DNA of 57,558 nt. Source: Diplocarpon mali. Taxonomy: Eukaryota > Ascomycota > Leotiomycetes > Helotiales > Drepanopezizaceae. This document shows, piece by piece, positions 22,827-32,953 of the stretch (positions within the stretch are counted from its first letter, which is position 1; the number at the start of each line of letters is the position of its first letter). Position numbers and translations under genes: made by a program. The DNA is taken from assembly GCA_024741835.1 (NCBI GenBank), contig JAENRP010000289.1, positions 1 to 57,558 of the forward strand. Reading direction: 5' to 3'. The notes below the pieces were generated by a model. It was not told where the DNA came from. It did not search any database and saw only the letters and a program-made list of their open reading frames with translations.

Positions 22827-23223
22827 GTTTGCGGCTTTTCAGAACGCTGCGCGAGCACTCGTGGCCTTGCGCGTTATCCTTGGGGTTTGACTGGAGGATA
22901 GCAGTGCCTTCAGATCGACTGTGTATAATTGATCGTGTCGGGGATCAACTTCAATAGTTTGACGTGTCGGGGGCTGTGGAGGGTCTGGTTGTGGGCTGGA
23001 ATTCTTTTCGAGAACCTAGTAGCCGGAATCTTTTGCGCTAGTTTTAGTGGGGCTAAATCTCGACATTGAATTTCGCATCGGCTAATCAACAACTTTCCCA
23101 TCTGATCTTTATGAATCAACCAGAGAACATGAGTTGATCATTCAGAAGGCCATATCCGTCGAGCTGTTATCACTTGCTAAGTATACAAATGAAGGCATGC
23201 GCGATCCAAAAATTAAAGACGAC
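22827..23223. other. Divergent promoter of eIF4B and the Tim17-like gene
   Basis: About 400 bp between two divergent start codons. It includes eIF4B 5' UTR and upstream in-frame codons of the Tim-like gene from 23134. No motif stands out. Confidence 0.5.
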
Positions 23224-24093
23224 ATGACGGAATCTAAAAAATCAGGGCCGAGTGCAGAGCCTCCTAGGCGACAAAATGACCTACCCCCCGAACTCCTAGA
23301 GATCATTGTCCCTGCCCTCGAAGTCGGCGGAGTCTCCGGTAATATGCAATTGATAGCACAATTTCCCTCGTTCCAAATATTTACACGTGACCCTGTTTAA
23401 TCTACTTGTGCTAACGATCTCCCCTAGGAATGTGTGGATTGGTTGTTGGAGGATTTACTGGGATAATCCGCTCCAGTACTCCCGTTCTCTTTGCTCTTGT
23501 GTCTGGAATACAATGGTCGGTTCTAGGGGCAACATTTTGGGGTTGGTTTTGCACTAGTTCAATATGGCCCTCACAGACAATTAGTGCTAATGGTGTACCA
23601 GCTTCGAGAAGGACTGTGCTTCATGCCTGGGGAAAGGAAGAATTGACTCCCAAGGAGAAGATATCAGCTAGTACAATAGCTGGAGGGTTCGCTGGAACAG
23701 CGGGAGGTCTCTTACGTTCGTAAATATGCCCTTCTTATAGACCATATTCTAATGCTAGTCATAGGGGGGAGGAAGAACGTCATACCCGGAGCAATCATGT
23801 TTACTCTTTTCGGAGCAACAGGACAAGCCTTGTATAATATGGCCGATGCCCGCGTCTCTAAGCTTTCCGAGTTACCTGAAAAGAACCTGAAGGACTCGTG
23901 GTTGAATTCAAAGTGGAGTCCGATGAAAGTCCTGTCAGATGCCGAGTACGAGACAATGCTGCAGGAAAAACTCTTACGGGTTAATGCACAGATTGCATTG
24001 GTCGACGAGAGTATTGAGGCTCTGCGGGGTCAGGAACGTGAAATTGCTACTAAGAAGAAGTTTGACGAATCTAAAATTTCGAAAATGGTTTAG
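23224..24093 (+). CDS. Tim17/Tim22/Tim23-like mitochondrial membrane protein (TIMMDC1-like)
   Basis: Exons 23224-23338, 23428-23715 and 23765-24093 give 243 aa; starting at the in-frame ATG 23134 would add 30. Intron 1 has a GCTAACG branch; intron 2 (49 nt) has a GTTCGT donor. After a short soluble N-terminus, four glycine-rich hydrophobic segments follow (GMCGLVVGGFTGIIR, ALVSGIQWSVLGATFWGW, ASTIAGGFAGTAGGLLRG, GAIMFTLFGATGQALYN), the PRAT-type packing seen in Tim17 relatives. A charged C-terminal helix (LLRVNAQIALVDESIEAL) follows. Inner-membrane location and a role in import or complex I assembly are inferences from the fold; I cannot name the exact orthologue. Confidence 0.65.
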
Positions 24094-24844
24094 TCGTTGT
24101 CTTGGTTTTTCCTCTGAGCGGCTTGGGCACGTCTCAACACTTGTATTACATTTGTCTTACCGTGGGTCTTACATTAGAAGCTTTCTGGATATCGTGGCTT
24201 TAAGATCCCATAGCCAGTCGATCGCATACACTTTTGTTAGCCTAGATTGTGGCTCTTGATCTTAATTACAATTGGCATTCTGATTTTCAAACTTTTTGCT
24301 AATAGCTCATTAATCAAGTCGTAGTCTACAAGCTTCTTACACATCTCCACACTTCCATCGACTCAGAGTCTCCCCTTCCTGAACTCTTACTTCTAAAGCC
24401 TTCTCATTTCCAAACTTTTTTCCCCAACAATATTCGTGAAGCATTGGTTCAGGTGGAGCATTAGCAGTCTGGGCCTGGACGGTATGGACTTCTCTTGAGT
24501 TCAAAAGGGAGGGGGGGTCGAACGAGAAGTGATGGGGAGGCTTGCAAGAATGCGGGAATACTGTCGATAAGGATCGGCAGGCCGAGCAACTTTACGAGCG
24601 GCTTACTTGAGCACGAAAAAGGGTGGCAAGTTGAGCGTTTTGTGTCGCGTATTGGATTATCGAGGAAAAAACTAGTGGACCTTATTGGAGTTTAGAAATA
24701 GGTCTAGTAAGAAGGAGTTGACTCAGAAGTGAGATTGAATTAGGCCTCTAACCGTACAGTATCGCAAGAACCTCTTATTGAAACTTTTATGTCCCCGTTC
24801 ACCAGGCAATGCGTAGTTTACGTACCCGATACAATCACCAAAAT
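24094..24844. other. Intergenic region between Tim-like gene and RRP5
   Basis: 3' flank of two convergent genes. The frame at 24495-24695 has no recognisable content. Nothing else seen. Confidence 0.6.
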
Positions 24845-27800
24845 TTACTCAGGCATCACTTCACCCTTGGCCTTCTTCTGACTAGCAGCAGTAACCCACT
24901 CCTGTGTCTTAGCAAGGACTTTCTCTTTATACTTCCTGTCACCATTCTCGTCCTCCCACTCAGACCAGCGTCTAAACCAGGCCATCGCCTGCCTGGGTTT
25001 CAATGACTTATTAGTCTTCACCATGCGCTCAAAGACTGCACGAATGATGTCCCCATCACCCTGCTGAATTTCTAAATCCAAAAGCTGGTTCCATATATCC
25101 AGACGTTTGGGGAATGTGTTAAGTAGGGCTTCGAACATGGTGCGGCCGCGTTCAGGTGAGCTAGACTTAGAGCGGAATTCTAGGGCAGCAAATTTGAGGG
25201 TTAGAGTGATGTGGGTGTGAGGCGGGAGCGATTGCTTCGCGCGGGAGAGTAGATTTCGGGCACGGTCGGGAGAGGAGAGAGTGCTGTGTAGGAAGTGCGC
25301 GTAGTTTGTCCAGACGGTGGGGGACTGGGAAAACTTCTTGACGAGGATCTGGAAGAGGTCGTCGGCTTTCTGCGAGAAAATTAGTATCATGTCATATATA
25401 TGGTAGGTGATTGAGAAGGACGAGAAAACTTACGCCGTGCTTTCCAGACGAAATGTAGATGCTGGCCAGTCTCTCATGGATCTCCTGGGCGTCATTGTAC
25501 TGACAAGCGCGCTTGAATACCTCATTCACCGTCTCCTCGCTACCATAAGCATTCTCCAGATTCAGCAAGGCGATCCAGACATTCATCTTCTCAGCTTCTT
25601 CGCGGATATTGATAGTCTTGATAGCACGCTCTGCTACTTCTCTTGCCTTATTCAGTTCGCTGAGCTGCATCTGGAATGCCATGTATTGTATCCAAAGAGT
25701 CGACGAGTCTGGTTTTCCGAGCAGAAGGCGTTCGAAATCGCTGGTGGATTGTGGACCATTGGCATCGAGATCTCCAGTTCGATCGACCGTGATCTCAGCC
25801 TTTCTACGCTTCTTCTTCTTAGGCTTCTCATCTGGGCCTTCATTATCGGACGCAGCACTCGATTGGTCGTCGAGGAGGTTGGCAGACCAATCAAAACCTC
25901 CCACGCTCAGAGCTGGAACGCTTGCATCGTCTTCAGCATCTGGCATTTCGAGGTCAGAGTCCCCGTCATCTTGGTCGTCATTGCTCGCAAAACTATGGGC
26001 ATCATCAAGATCGACCCTGCCATCCTCCTCGCTGGTATCTCCGCTGATCTCGACGCTCTCTATGCCGTCTTGATCGTCATCGTCGCTATATTTTTCCGAC
26101 TCGGCAGGATCAGCAAAATACGAGGCCTTAAGTCCAAAATTGATTCGTCTTTGCTTTTCATCAAGAAACAATATCTTGGCTTTTACTTGATCACCCACTT
26201 CGTAAACCTTCTTCACATCATCTACCCTTTTGTCTGCCATTTGAGACTGGTGGCAAAGACCACTCAAATTGTTTGTTTTATCAATGACGATGAACACGCC
26301 AAAATCTTCGACCTTTCTGATCTTTCCTGTGACTATTTGACCAACTTGTAGATCGCCGAAGTCCTTTGGAGCCACGTAGTTCTTGTCGAGGGCCGATGTC
26401 TTCAAGCTCAGTTGGATATGACCTTTAGAGGCATCAACCAAAAGGACCCTACCACTGACGAGCTGACCAACTTCGTAACTGGACTGCCAGTCCTCAATGA
26501 AGGAGTCCGAGAGTTCCTTTACCTTGACATACCCAGTGACTTTGCCTCCCAGATTGATAAACAATCCACTGCTAGCAATATTGCTGATGAAGCCACGCAC
26601 GATGTCGTTGGTATTCAACTGTGACACCTCCGATATTTCAGGATCCTTAACCTCAAGCGAGGAGTTCAGTACTCTTGATGGCCGAGTTGATAATCTAACC
26701 TTTTTATTCGGCACATCTATCTCCGTAACACACACTCTCACAATCTCATTCTTTGAGTACTTCATGGGGTCTGCTTGCGAATAATCATCTGCTAAGTCCG
26801 TAAGGTTGACAGGAGCTGATACACTATCACTGAGTTGGACCATTATATGTCTCTCCGTGGCTTTTGTGACCTTTCCAGCGAGTATCATTCCTTTGCTAAG
26901 ACTCTCGAAGGTCATCGGTCCAGATGATTTGCCTGAACGGGCAGATAAATCCAGTCGATTGTTTCCAACGTCGACATTCTTCACGTGGACTTTTATGGCA
27001 GACCCGATCGGGAAGTTGGACTCCAAATCTGTCAATTTGGACACGTCGTCCGAAAGTTCTAACGCAGGAATTCGTCCGCGGATATTCGGGGATATATTTA
27101 CCCAGATGTAGTCCTCTCGGATGTTGTTGACATATGCAACCCATGAGGAGCCGACCTCAAGATTTTGAAGTGTGAGCAAGTTCTCAGAGATCTTGTTCCG
27201 GTCGCTTGGCTTTGCAGATAGCTCGAAAACCAAGTTCTTGCCTGCTCGATGCGAGAGTGGCAGAAATCGATGGCTACGCGCATCATGAATACCCAGGACA
27301 TAGACGTCCAAGATTTGCTTTGCCGAGAATGATTTCAAGGGTTTCTTCCGGTCTTTGATATCTTCGAAAGAATCAAAAACTTGTGAGACATCTATACGAC
27401 CATGGATGTTATCGGCAAGTTGAACATTGATCTGAGTATCCTTGACCGAAGAAATTTTCGCCTTCGTCAACCTCCCCATTACGAGGTCATCAAGACTCGT
27501 TAGTGTGGTGTCGATGGGGTTCAGAGCTATTTGGTTGACACTGGTCGATGTGGTGGATGGAGTGGCGGACTCAGCCAACTCCTTCGATTTGACATCAGTC
27601 ATGGATAACAGGAACTGTTTCCGGTCATGATCAACACGAGTGATCTTGGCTTCCAAAGTCTGAAACTTTCTCATGCCAAAGTCCGGAAGTTTTTGGGCTT
27701 CCTCAGCCAGCCCGGTCTTTGGTAGTAAACCTGTGAGGCCTGCTGCAAATTGAACAAAGACGGCAGTCAAAGTTATGTTCCTTACGAAGCCGCGGACAAT

Positions 27801-30321
27801 CTTGTTCTCCTTCAGATCTTCAAAAGTTCTCAATAAAGAGCCAGCTCTAGCGTCCTTCACGAGAGCTGGCTTGCTTGTCAGGATGATCAAGCGTTTGTCT
27901 TCGCGTTTTTCAAGTATCAATAAATCCGTCATTGTTTGACCAACTCGAATTCTCTTCAGCGCCGAAGCGTTCTTCTGTGATGACCCATCACTCAGCTGTT
28001 CGAGTGAGAGAGTGGCACGTATGCCTTGCAAATCCAGAGCGATGTTATTATGTGACTTTTCGGTCACCACCGCCGAAACGAGCTCGCCAATTTTTAAATT
28101 CTTCAAAGCGGCTTGTTGAGCAAGACCAAAAGCAGAAGGATCTTTGCAGGAGATAATCATTTTTTTCTGTTCAGCATCAACTTTCAAGACATAAACGTTG
28201 ACGACTTGGCCAACACGAAAGTGTTGGCTCGGGTCTTTTATGTATGCCTCGCTCATTTCAGCTACTGGGAGAAACCCACGAATCGTACCGTAGAATTGAA
28301 CTACTGCACCATTCGAAAGCAGCTTAACAATTGTCCCAGGACTTTGCATGCCAGGATTAATGTCCTCGTACGCAAGGAAGATAGTGGCATCCGAGTTGAC
28401 CAAGGTTTTCTTGAGCGTGAGGCGAATCTGCCGCTTCTCGGGTTCTGTGGACAGGACTCTAGCTGTGACAGTAGAACCCTCCTTGAATTTCTTTTCCGGG
28501 TGTAACAAGTGGACATCAGACATGTGTGCTTCAGACACCAGGCCAGAGATACCCTCGGCCAAATTGACCAATATTCCTCCAACGCCTCGCTCATTCACAA
28601 CAATCTTCTCGACCTTTCCTTTTACCACATCGCCGACAATAAGATCCTCAATGCGCAGGAATGGTTGAGCGAGAATTGAAGGTTCTAGAGACACAAAATA
28701 TACGCCGTCGAGAGCGTTGAACCCAATCAATCTTCCCCGATGAACTGATCCAGTCTTATATGGTCCGGACGTTTCTGAGAGTGTTTCAATCTTGCCATCC
28801 TTGACTCTTGAAATGTGTACGAATCCGGCGACGCCAGTGACGCCTACGTCAACAAACAGACCCATTCCCGGCTCCACTTTTCGAACTTTGACTTCCTCAA
28901 CAGTCGAAGATAGGGGTAGAATATCGAGGGGATGCTTCTGTTCGCTGTTCAGTATTCCCTGCTGAGAAGAAAGTGACATAACATGATCCAATAGGGACAC
29001 TCCTAGTTTAGGGGGCTGAGCGTTTGGAAAAGTACATATGACTCTCCCCTTGATCTTGGCCCCGATCTTGTACATCTTCTCCAAGTCTCTTCCCGATGCA
29101 CCAGCGCCGGAATGCATCAGATCCGCGGTCACGTCGAGCATGCCCATGACCTTTCCTGCAATTCCTCTCTGAGTAATATTAGCCACCAGGATCTCGACCA
29201 CGGTACCCGGTAGAAAAGCGTCAATACTCGGAGCCTCGGAAAGGTATTTGGGATGCTTCAAACTGGCAATTTTCTGTGCGTCCGCAGAAAGTTTGATAAT
29301 TTTTCCACTCGGGTTAAGGCCAATAACCGTGCACAAGTAAACAGAACCTTCCAAAATACTTGACAAGGCGACTCCATAGCCGATTTCCTTGGATGACATG
29401 AACCCTTTTATGTCGGGATCTGGAAGGCCAAGATCCATGACAAGTCCGTGGTCCTCCACGCTTGCAACAGATGCCATAATCGTGTTGTTGGGTACCACAT
29501 TCTGCACAGTGAGGCTCGTATTCGATTGCTGCGGCCGAAGAGATAGCTCAATATGTCTCTTAGAGTTTCCCAGCCCTGTCGCATCATGGTCTCTAGTAGA
29601 GACGACATATGCTCGAAGATATTGGCCGATTTTAAATAACTTCTTTAGGTCCATATCCTCCAATGCTGTCTCATCATCCTCATCTCCTTCGTCCGCAGCA
29701 ATAGCTTCGATTCTTTCTGTTATCCTGTCGGAAATGGAAGTTATTGGCACATAGCCTGTGATATTGTTCGGTAGTGAAAGAGCGATATCCAGGTCATTGA
29801 TTTGAGCAACCTGGCCTAGAACCAAAGATCCTGGAACTAACCGCTATGCAATGTTAGAAATGACAATAAAAATTTCTCATTCGTACCTTGTAACTCAGAC
29901 CCTCAATTCTAACATCCTCTTCCTCGATTTCAGCGGCCTCGATACCCTTCTTCCCTTTCATCTTCCCATTCGCTTTCGGATTCTTTTTCTTCTTCTCTGT
30001 TGTCTCACCACCAGCGCCAACTTCGTCCGCCTTGGAGTTTGCGCCTTGCTCAAAGAGAACATCCCGAGTTGCTTCAATTTGGATTTGTTTATGCTCCAAT
30101 GGGGTCAGAAGACTTGCCCCACCCCGCGGAAACGCAAATTCATCATTTCGTGCTTCAGCTATCTTGGTAACATGAGGCATCTTCGGTTTTTTGCTGTTTT
30201 CCCCATCCTTGTCCGCTTTTGGTCTCTTCAATGGTCGAGTGTCACCGTCCGTTGGGTTTCGAGACCGTGCAAAAGACTCGTTAGTCGGACCGCTCTTCCT
30301 TTTCTTATCAACCGGCGCCAT
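24845..30321 (-). CDS. RRP5: Rrp5, S1-repeat ribosome biogenesis factor
   Basis: Rrp5 binds pre-rRNA through S1 domains and is required for both 18S and 5.8S/25S maturation in the nucleolus. Exons 30321-29887, 29843-25434 and 25369-24845 give 1789 aa; yeast Rrp5 is 1729. Intron 1 is only 43 nt (branch TTCTAACA); intron 2 is 64 nt. A basic N-terminus is followed by many S1 domains with the recurring G-x-V-x-x-I pattern (GQIVTGKIRKVEDFGVFIVI, GDVVKGKVEKIVVNERGVGG, NDIVRGFISNIASSGLFINL). An acidic linker (DDDDQDGIESVEISGDTSEE region) leads into C-terminal HAT/TPR-like helical repeats (FERLLLGKPDSSTLWIQYMA, FEALLNTFPKRLDIWNQLLD). The start MAPVDKKRKSG is the first ATG. Confidence 0.97.
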
Positions 30322-32057
30322 GGTGTACTTGTTGTGTCGAGATTAATTCTAAAATTTAGAATCAGTGCTGGCGCCTGGACGGAAACATTTTGCCGTTTAC
30401 AACTTTTTTTTTTAAGGCGGGGAGCTATGCTAGGTGTATTGCAGGGGTCATGCGGCATAGGCTACTTGGCGGCTACTCCTCTTCTATCCATCTACGCCCC
30501 TCGGCTCTAGTTTCCGCACTGAAATCTTATATGCTATATTACAAAATCTTTGTTTTGTCCGTTTTCGCCCTAAAAACCTCGAAAAAGGTATTGAAATAAG
30601 CGCTGCGATTGTCTCTTTAACCTCTTGAAGAAAGCTAATAGTTTGAAGATCGAGCTGTTGCACGTGCGAAGGGCTATAGATTTTAGCGCTAGCGACGGGA
30701 GACGACGACTCAATACCTGCACGCGGTGTCTCCTACGAACCTGCAGATTCTTTTAAAGAGTCTGCAGAGCCGAGATTAATTCCCTTCGACTACTAAACAA
30801 CCAAACCCAGAGTCGAATGAATCTAGCACTTTTTGGAAGCTTTTGTGTGACGGAACGTGCATATAGGTCGTATCACGTGATCATACTCGGGACTCGTTGG
30901 TCACTTGACCAATCCACTCTTTAAGCATTAGGCCCTTGGCCTATATGTATATATAGCAGAGTCCCTTTACTATTTACCTTCCCAACTGCTAACTCCAAGT
31001 TGATGACTCTGAAGGTTTTGACTTTGTCATATGATTCCCACTCTCGTGTGACTCTGCTTTCTACATACGCAGAGTGTCACATTTGGAACGAAAAAAATTG
31101 ATACTGCGTCTAAGTAATAAATCCTCTTTACTTCCGACCACCACTTGTACACTCTAGGATAATTCAAAAACATACTTCAAGTTATAACAAGAGGGAAAGG
31201 GCGGGTTGTAGTAGTATATATGAAAAAGGATGGGGAAAAGGATACGTTTTCGAAGCTTTATAAAATAAAAATTTAATAAAGGGGATTACAGTCAAGAGCC
31301 ACCGCCTGCTAGTAAGAAGCTTGATATTACTAAATAAATAGCTGATTCTAACGAGAAGGTCTTAGTTTCCCAGAATAGAGAACCTAAAGCAAATTCACTT
31401 ATTTAGGCACCTCTTCAAGAATGTACTCGCCTAAGACCTAGAAGGAGCAACTATCGACTATGAAGGTATAGGTTAGACTCTTAGCAAAGGAATCGGGAAA
31501 CATAGGTATGTCAGGCTGAATAGTATAGAAATAAGGAGTTTCTATATCTGTTTCTTCTGAACATAAAAATAAAGTATAGCGTTTTCTAATCGTGCTATAT
31601 AATTTAGGGCTTAGATAGCATATCAGAAGGGGGGGGGGGATCTAGCAACGTAGTATGTCCCGGCGTAAATCATCCAATAAGGAGAGAAATATACCTTACA
31701 TAAAGTGCTAAGAAGACATGTTATTTGAGCTAGCTAGGGCAGAAAATCCGAAGTATAAGAGCAGTGATCTATGCTTCAAACTAGTCCGCTTTAATTCAGC
31801 CCTCGGTGGTAACCGACCAAAGCAGTTCGCAGATGACCGAAGGATTTATAGCCATCTCTGTAGCAGGTCACTAGAAATATTTATAATAGAAAACTATAAT
31901 AGCATCTGTTGAAAACTGAAATCTGCTCTACGTATTGGTAGAGCAGTACGTAGAGTCCTAGTTATTCTCCCTCTTGTGACCCTCACAATCTACTTCCACT
32001 TTCATAATCAACTTACAATTACACCAATTCTCTTACATACTAAGCATCTTTACCAAA
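30322..32057. other. RRP5 upstream region and AT-rich repeat-derived DNA
   Basis: The first 300 bp are the RRP5 promoter side and contain an inverted repeat ATTCTAAAATTTAGAAT at 30346-30362. From about 30600 to 31930 the sequence is AT-rich and full of stops, with a 27-bp near-palindrome (30741-30767), a hairpin (31047-31081) and an 11-G run (31629-31639). A 64-codon frame at 31718-31912 looks protein-like but was not recognised. It reads as decayed repeat DNA; no transposase motif was found. Confidence 0.45.
31047..31081. repeat. Inverted repeat around GCAGAGT
   Basis: TGTGACTCTGC (31047-31057) faces GCAGAGTGTCACA (31069-31081) across an 11-bp loop. The arms are complementary except for a 2-nt insertion. 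GCAGAGT also occurs alone about 100 bp upstream. It could be the end of a small inverted-repeat element; no target duplication was identified. Confidence 0.5.
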
Positions 32058-32441
32058 ATGAAATCTATCATCGCTCTCTCATTCACCCTCTTCGCTGCTA
32101 AAGCCTCTGCAGACCCTCCTATCGTTATGTTCGACAATAGATTTACAATCGTCCATGTCGTCGCTTATATTCCTCTCAACAGATAGTAAAGAATTGAAGA
32201 TGCTTTTAGCAAAACTAGATTCCTACGCGAGGACTACCTAGCGCATGTCTTCGGTTTTTATGGAGATCACAATCAAGTGGAATGCAACTTAACATTCCCT
32301 AACAACAATATTATATATACTATCAATGACAAACAAGATCGCGTCGATCTTGGCGATGGAGAAGAAGAGTTTAGTGTTGCTGGTGGCATGATAAACTGCA
32401 AGCTAGTGGAAGCGGAAGCCGTCGCAGAAGCCGAGGAGTGA
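32058..32441 (+). pseudogene. Dead small secreted protein gene (two adjacent in-frame stops)
   Basis: From ATG 32058 one frame of 127 codons runs to TGA 32439-32441, interrupted only by TAG TAA at 32184-32189. It starts with a textbook signal peptide (MKSIIALSFTLFAAKASA, cleavage expected after ASA) and a CAAAATG start context. The rest (for example DYLAHVFGFYGDH and NQVECNLTFPNNN) carries two cysteines and an acidic end (EAEAVAEAEE). CAG CAA to TAG TAA is exactly the C-to-T signature of RIP. No intron with GT-AG ends restores the frame. It lies just beside RIP-like AT-rich DNA. Family not recognised; an effector-like role is only suggested by size and secretion signal. Confidence 0.6.
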
Positions 32442-32953
32442 TATACGCGCCGTTTATGCTTGGATCGTTGCGCTCAGAGATCGGAATGCCTCCCGCATGC
32501 AGTACAGTTGTATACTAGGGCTATGAATTTTCCACCGGTCCTACCATTGACGAAGCTTTGTGAAACCACCAGGAATCACTATCGCTCTGTGTTCTTTGAG
32601 GAGTGATCTTGGGTTCATGCCACTGATATTTGAGTCTATAATTTCGGAGAGGCCAGGACCAACAGATGTCATTTAGAAGCCCGAAATTAATACTATCAAT
32701 ATTACGTTTAGACTCAATCATACAAGCACCTGATTGATTTGTAGGTTCTTTCGGAAGTCATTGTGTTTACGTAAGCGATGGTCCCTCGGGCGGCTTGTGA
32801 TGTCAGGCTGCCAAGTCTACAACAACCGCAAGTGATCGTTCATCGCCTACAAGGAGAGTCGCCTCCACATGCGATACTTTGAAAACCTCCAGGGCACCAT
32901 TTATTTACTCACTCAGCGTGGATCCAGATCCACGCGTGTCATCATCCTGTTTA
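32442..32953. other. Upstream region of the YMC020W-like gene
   Basis: About 510 bp without a supported gene; the minus frame at 32521-32721 has no recognisable content. The frame of the next gene is open back to 32879, which could be a longer N-terminus. Confidence 0.5.

Noticed and set aside
24495..24695. 66-codon plus frame after the Tim-like gene
   Set aside because: No domain or intron link to the gene upstream; consistent with chance.
25407..26351. 314-codon plus-strand frame with hydrophobic segments
   Set aside because: Antisense to RRP5 S1 and acidic regions; no start context or domain.
30897..30912. TTGGTCACTTGACCAA inverted repeat
   Set aside because: Only 7-bp arms; expected by chance in a window this size.
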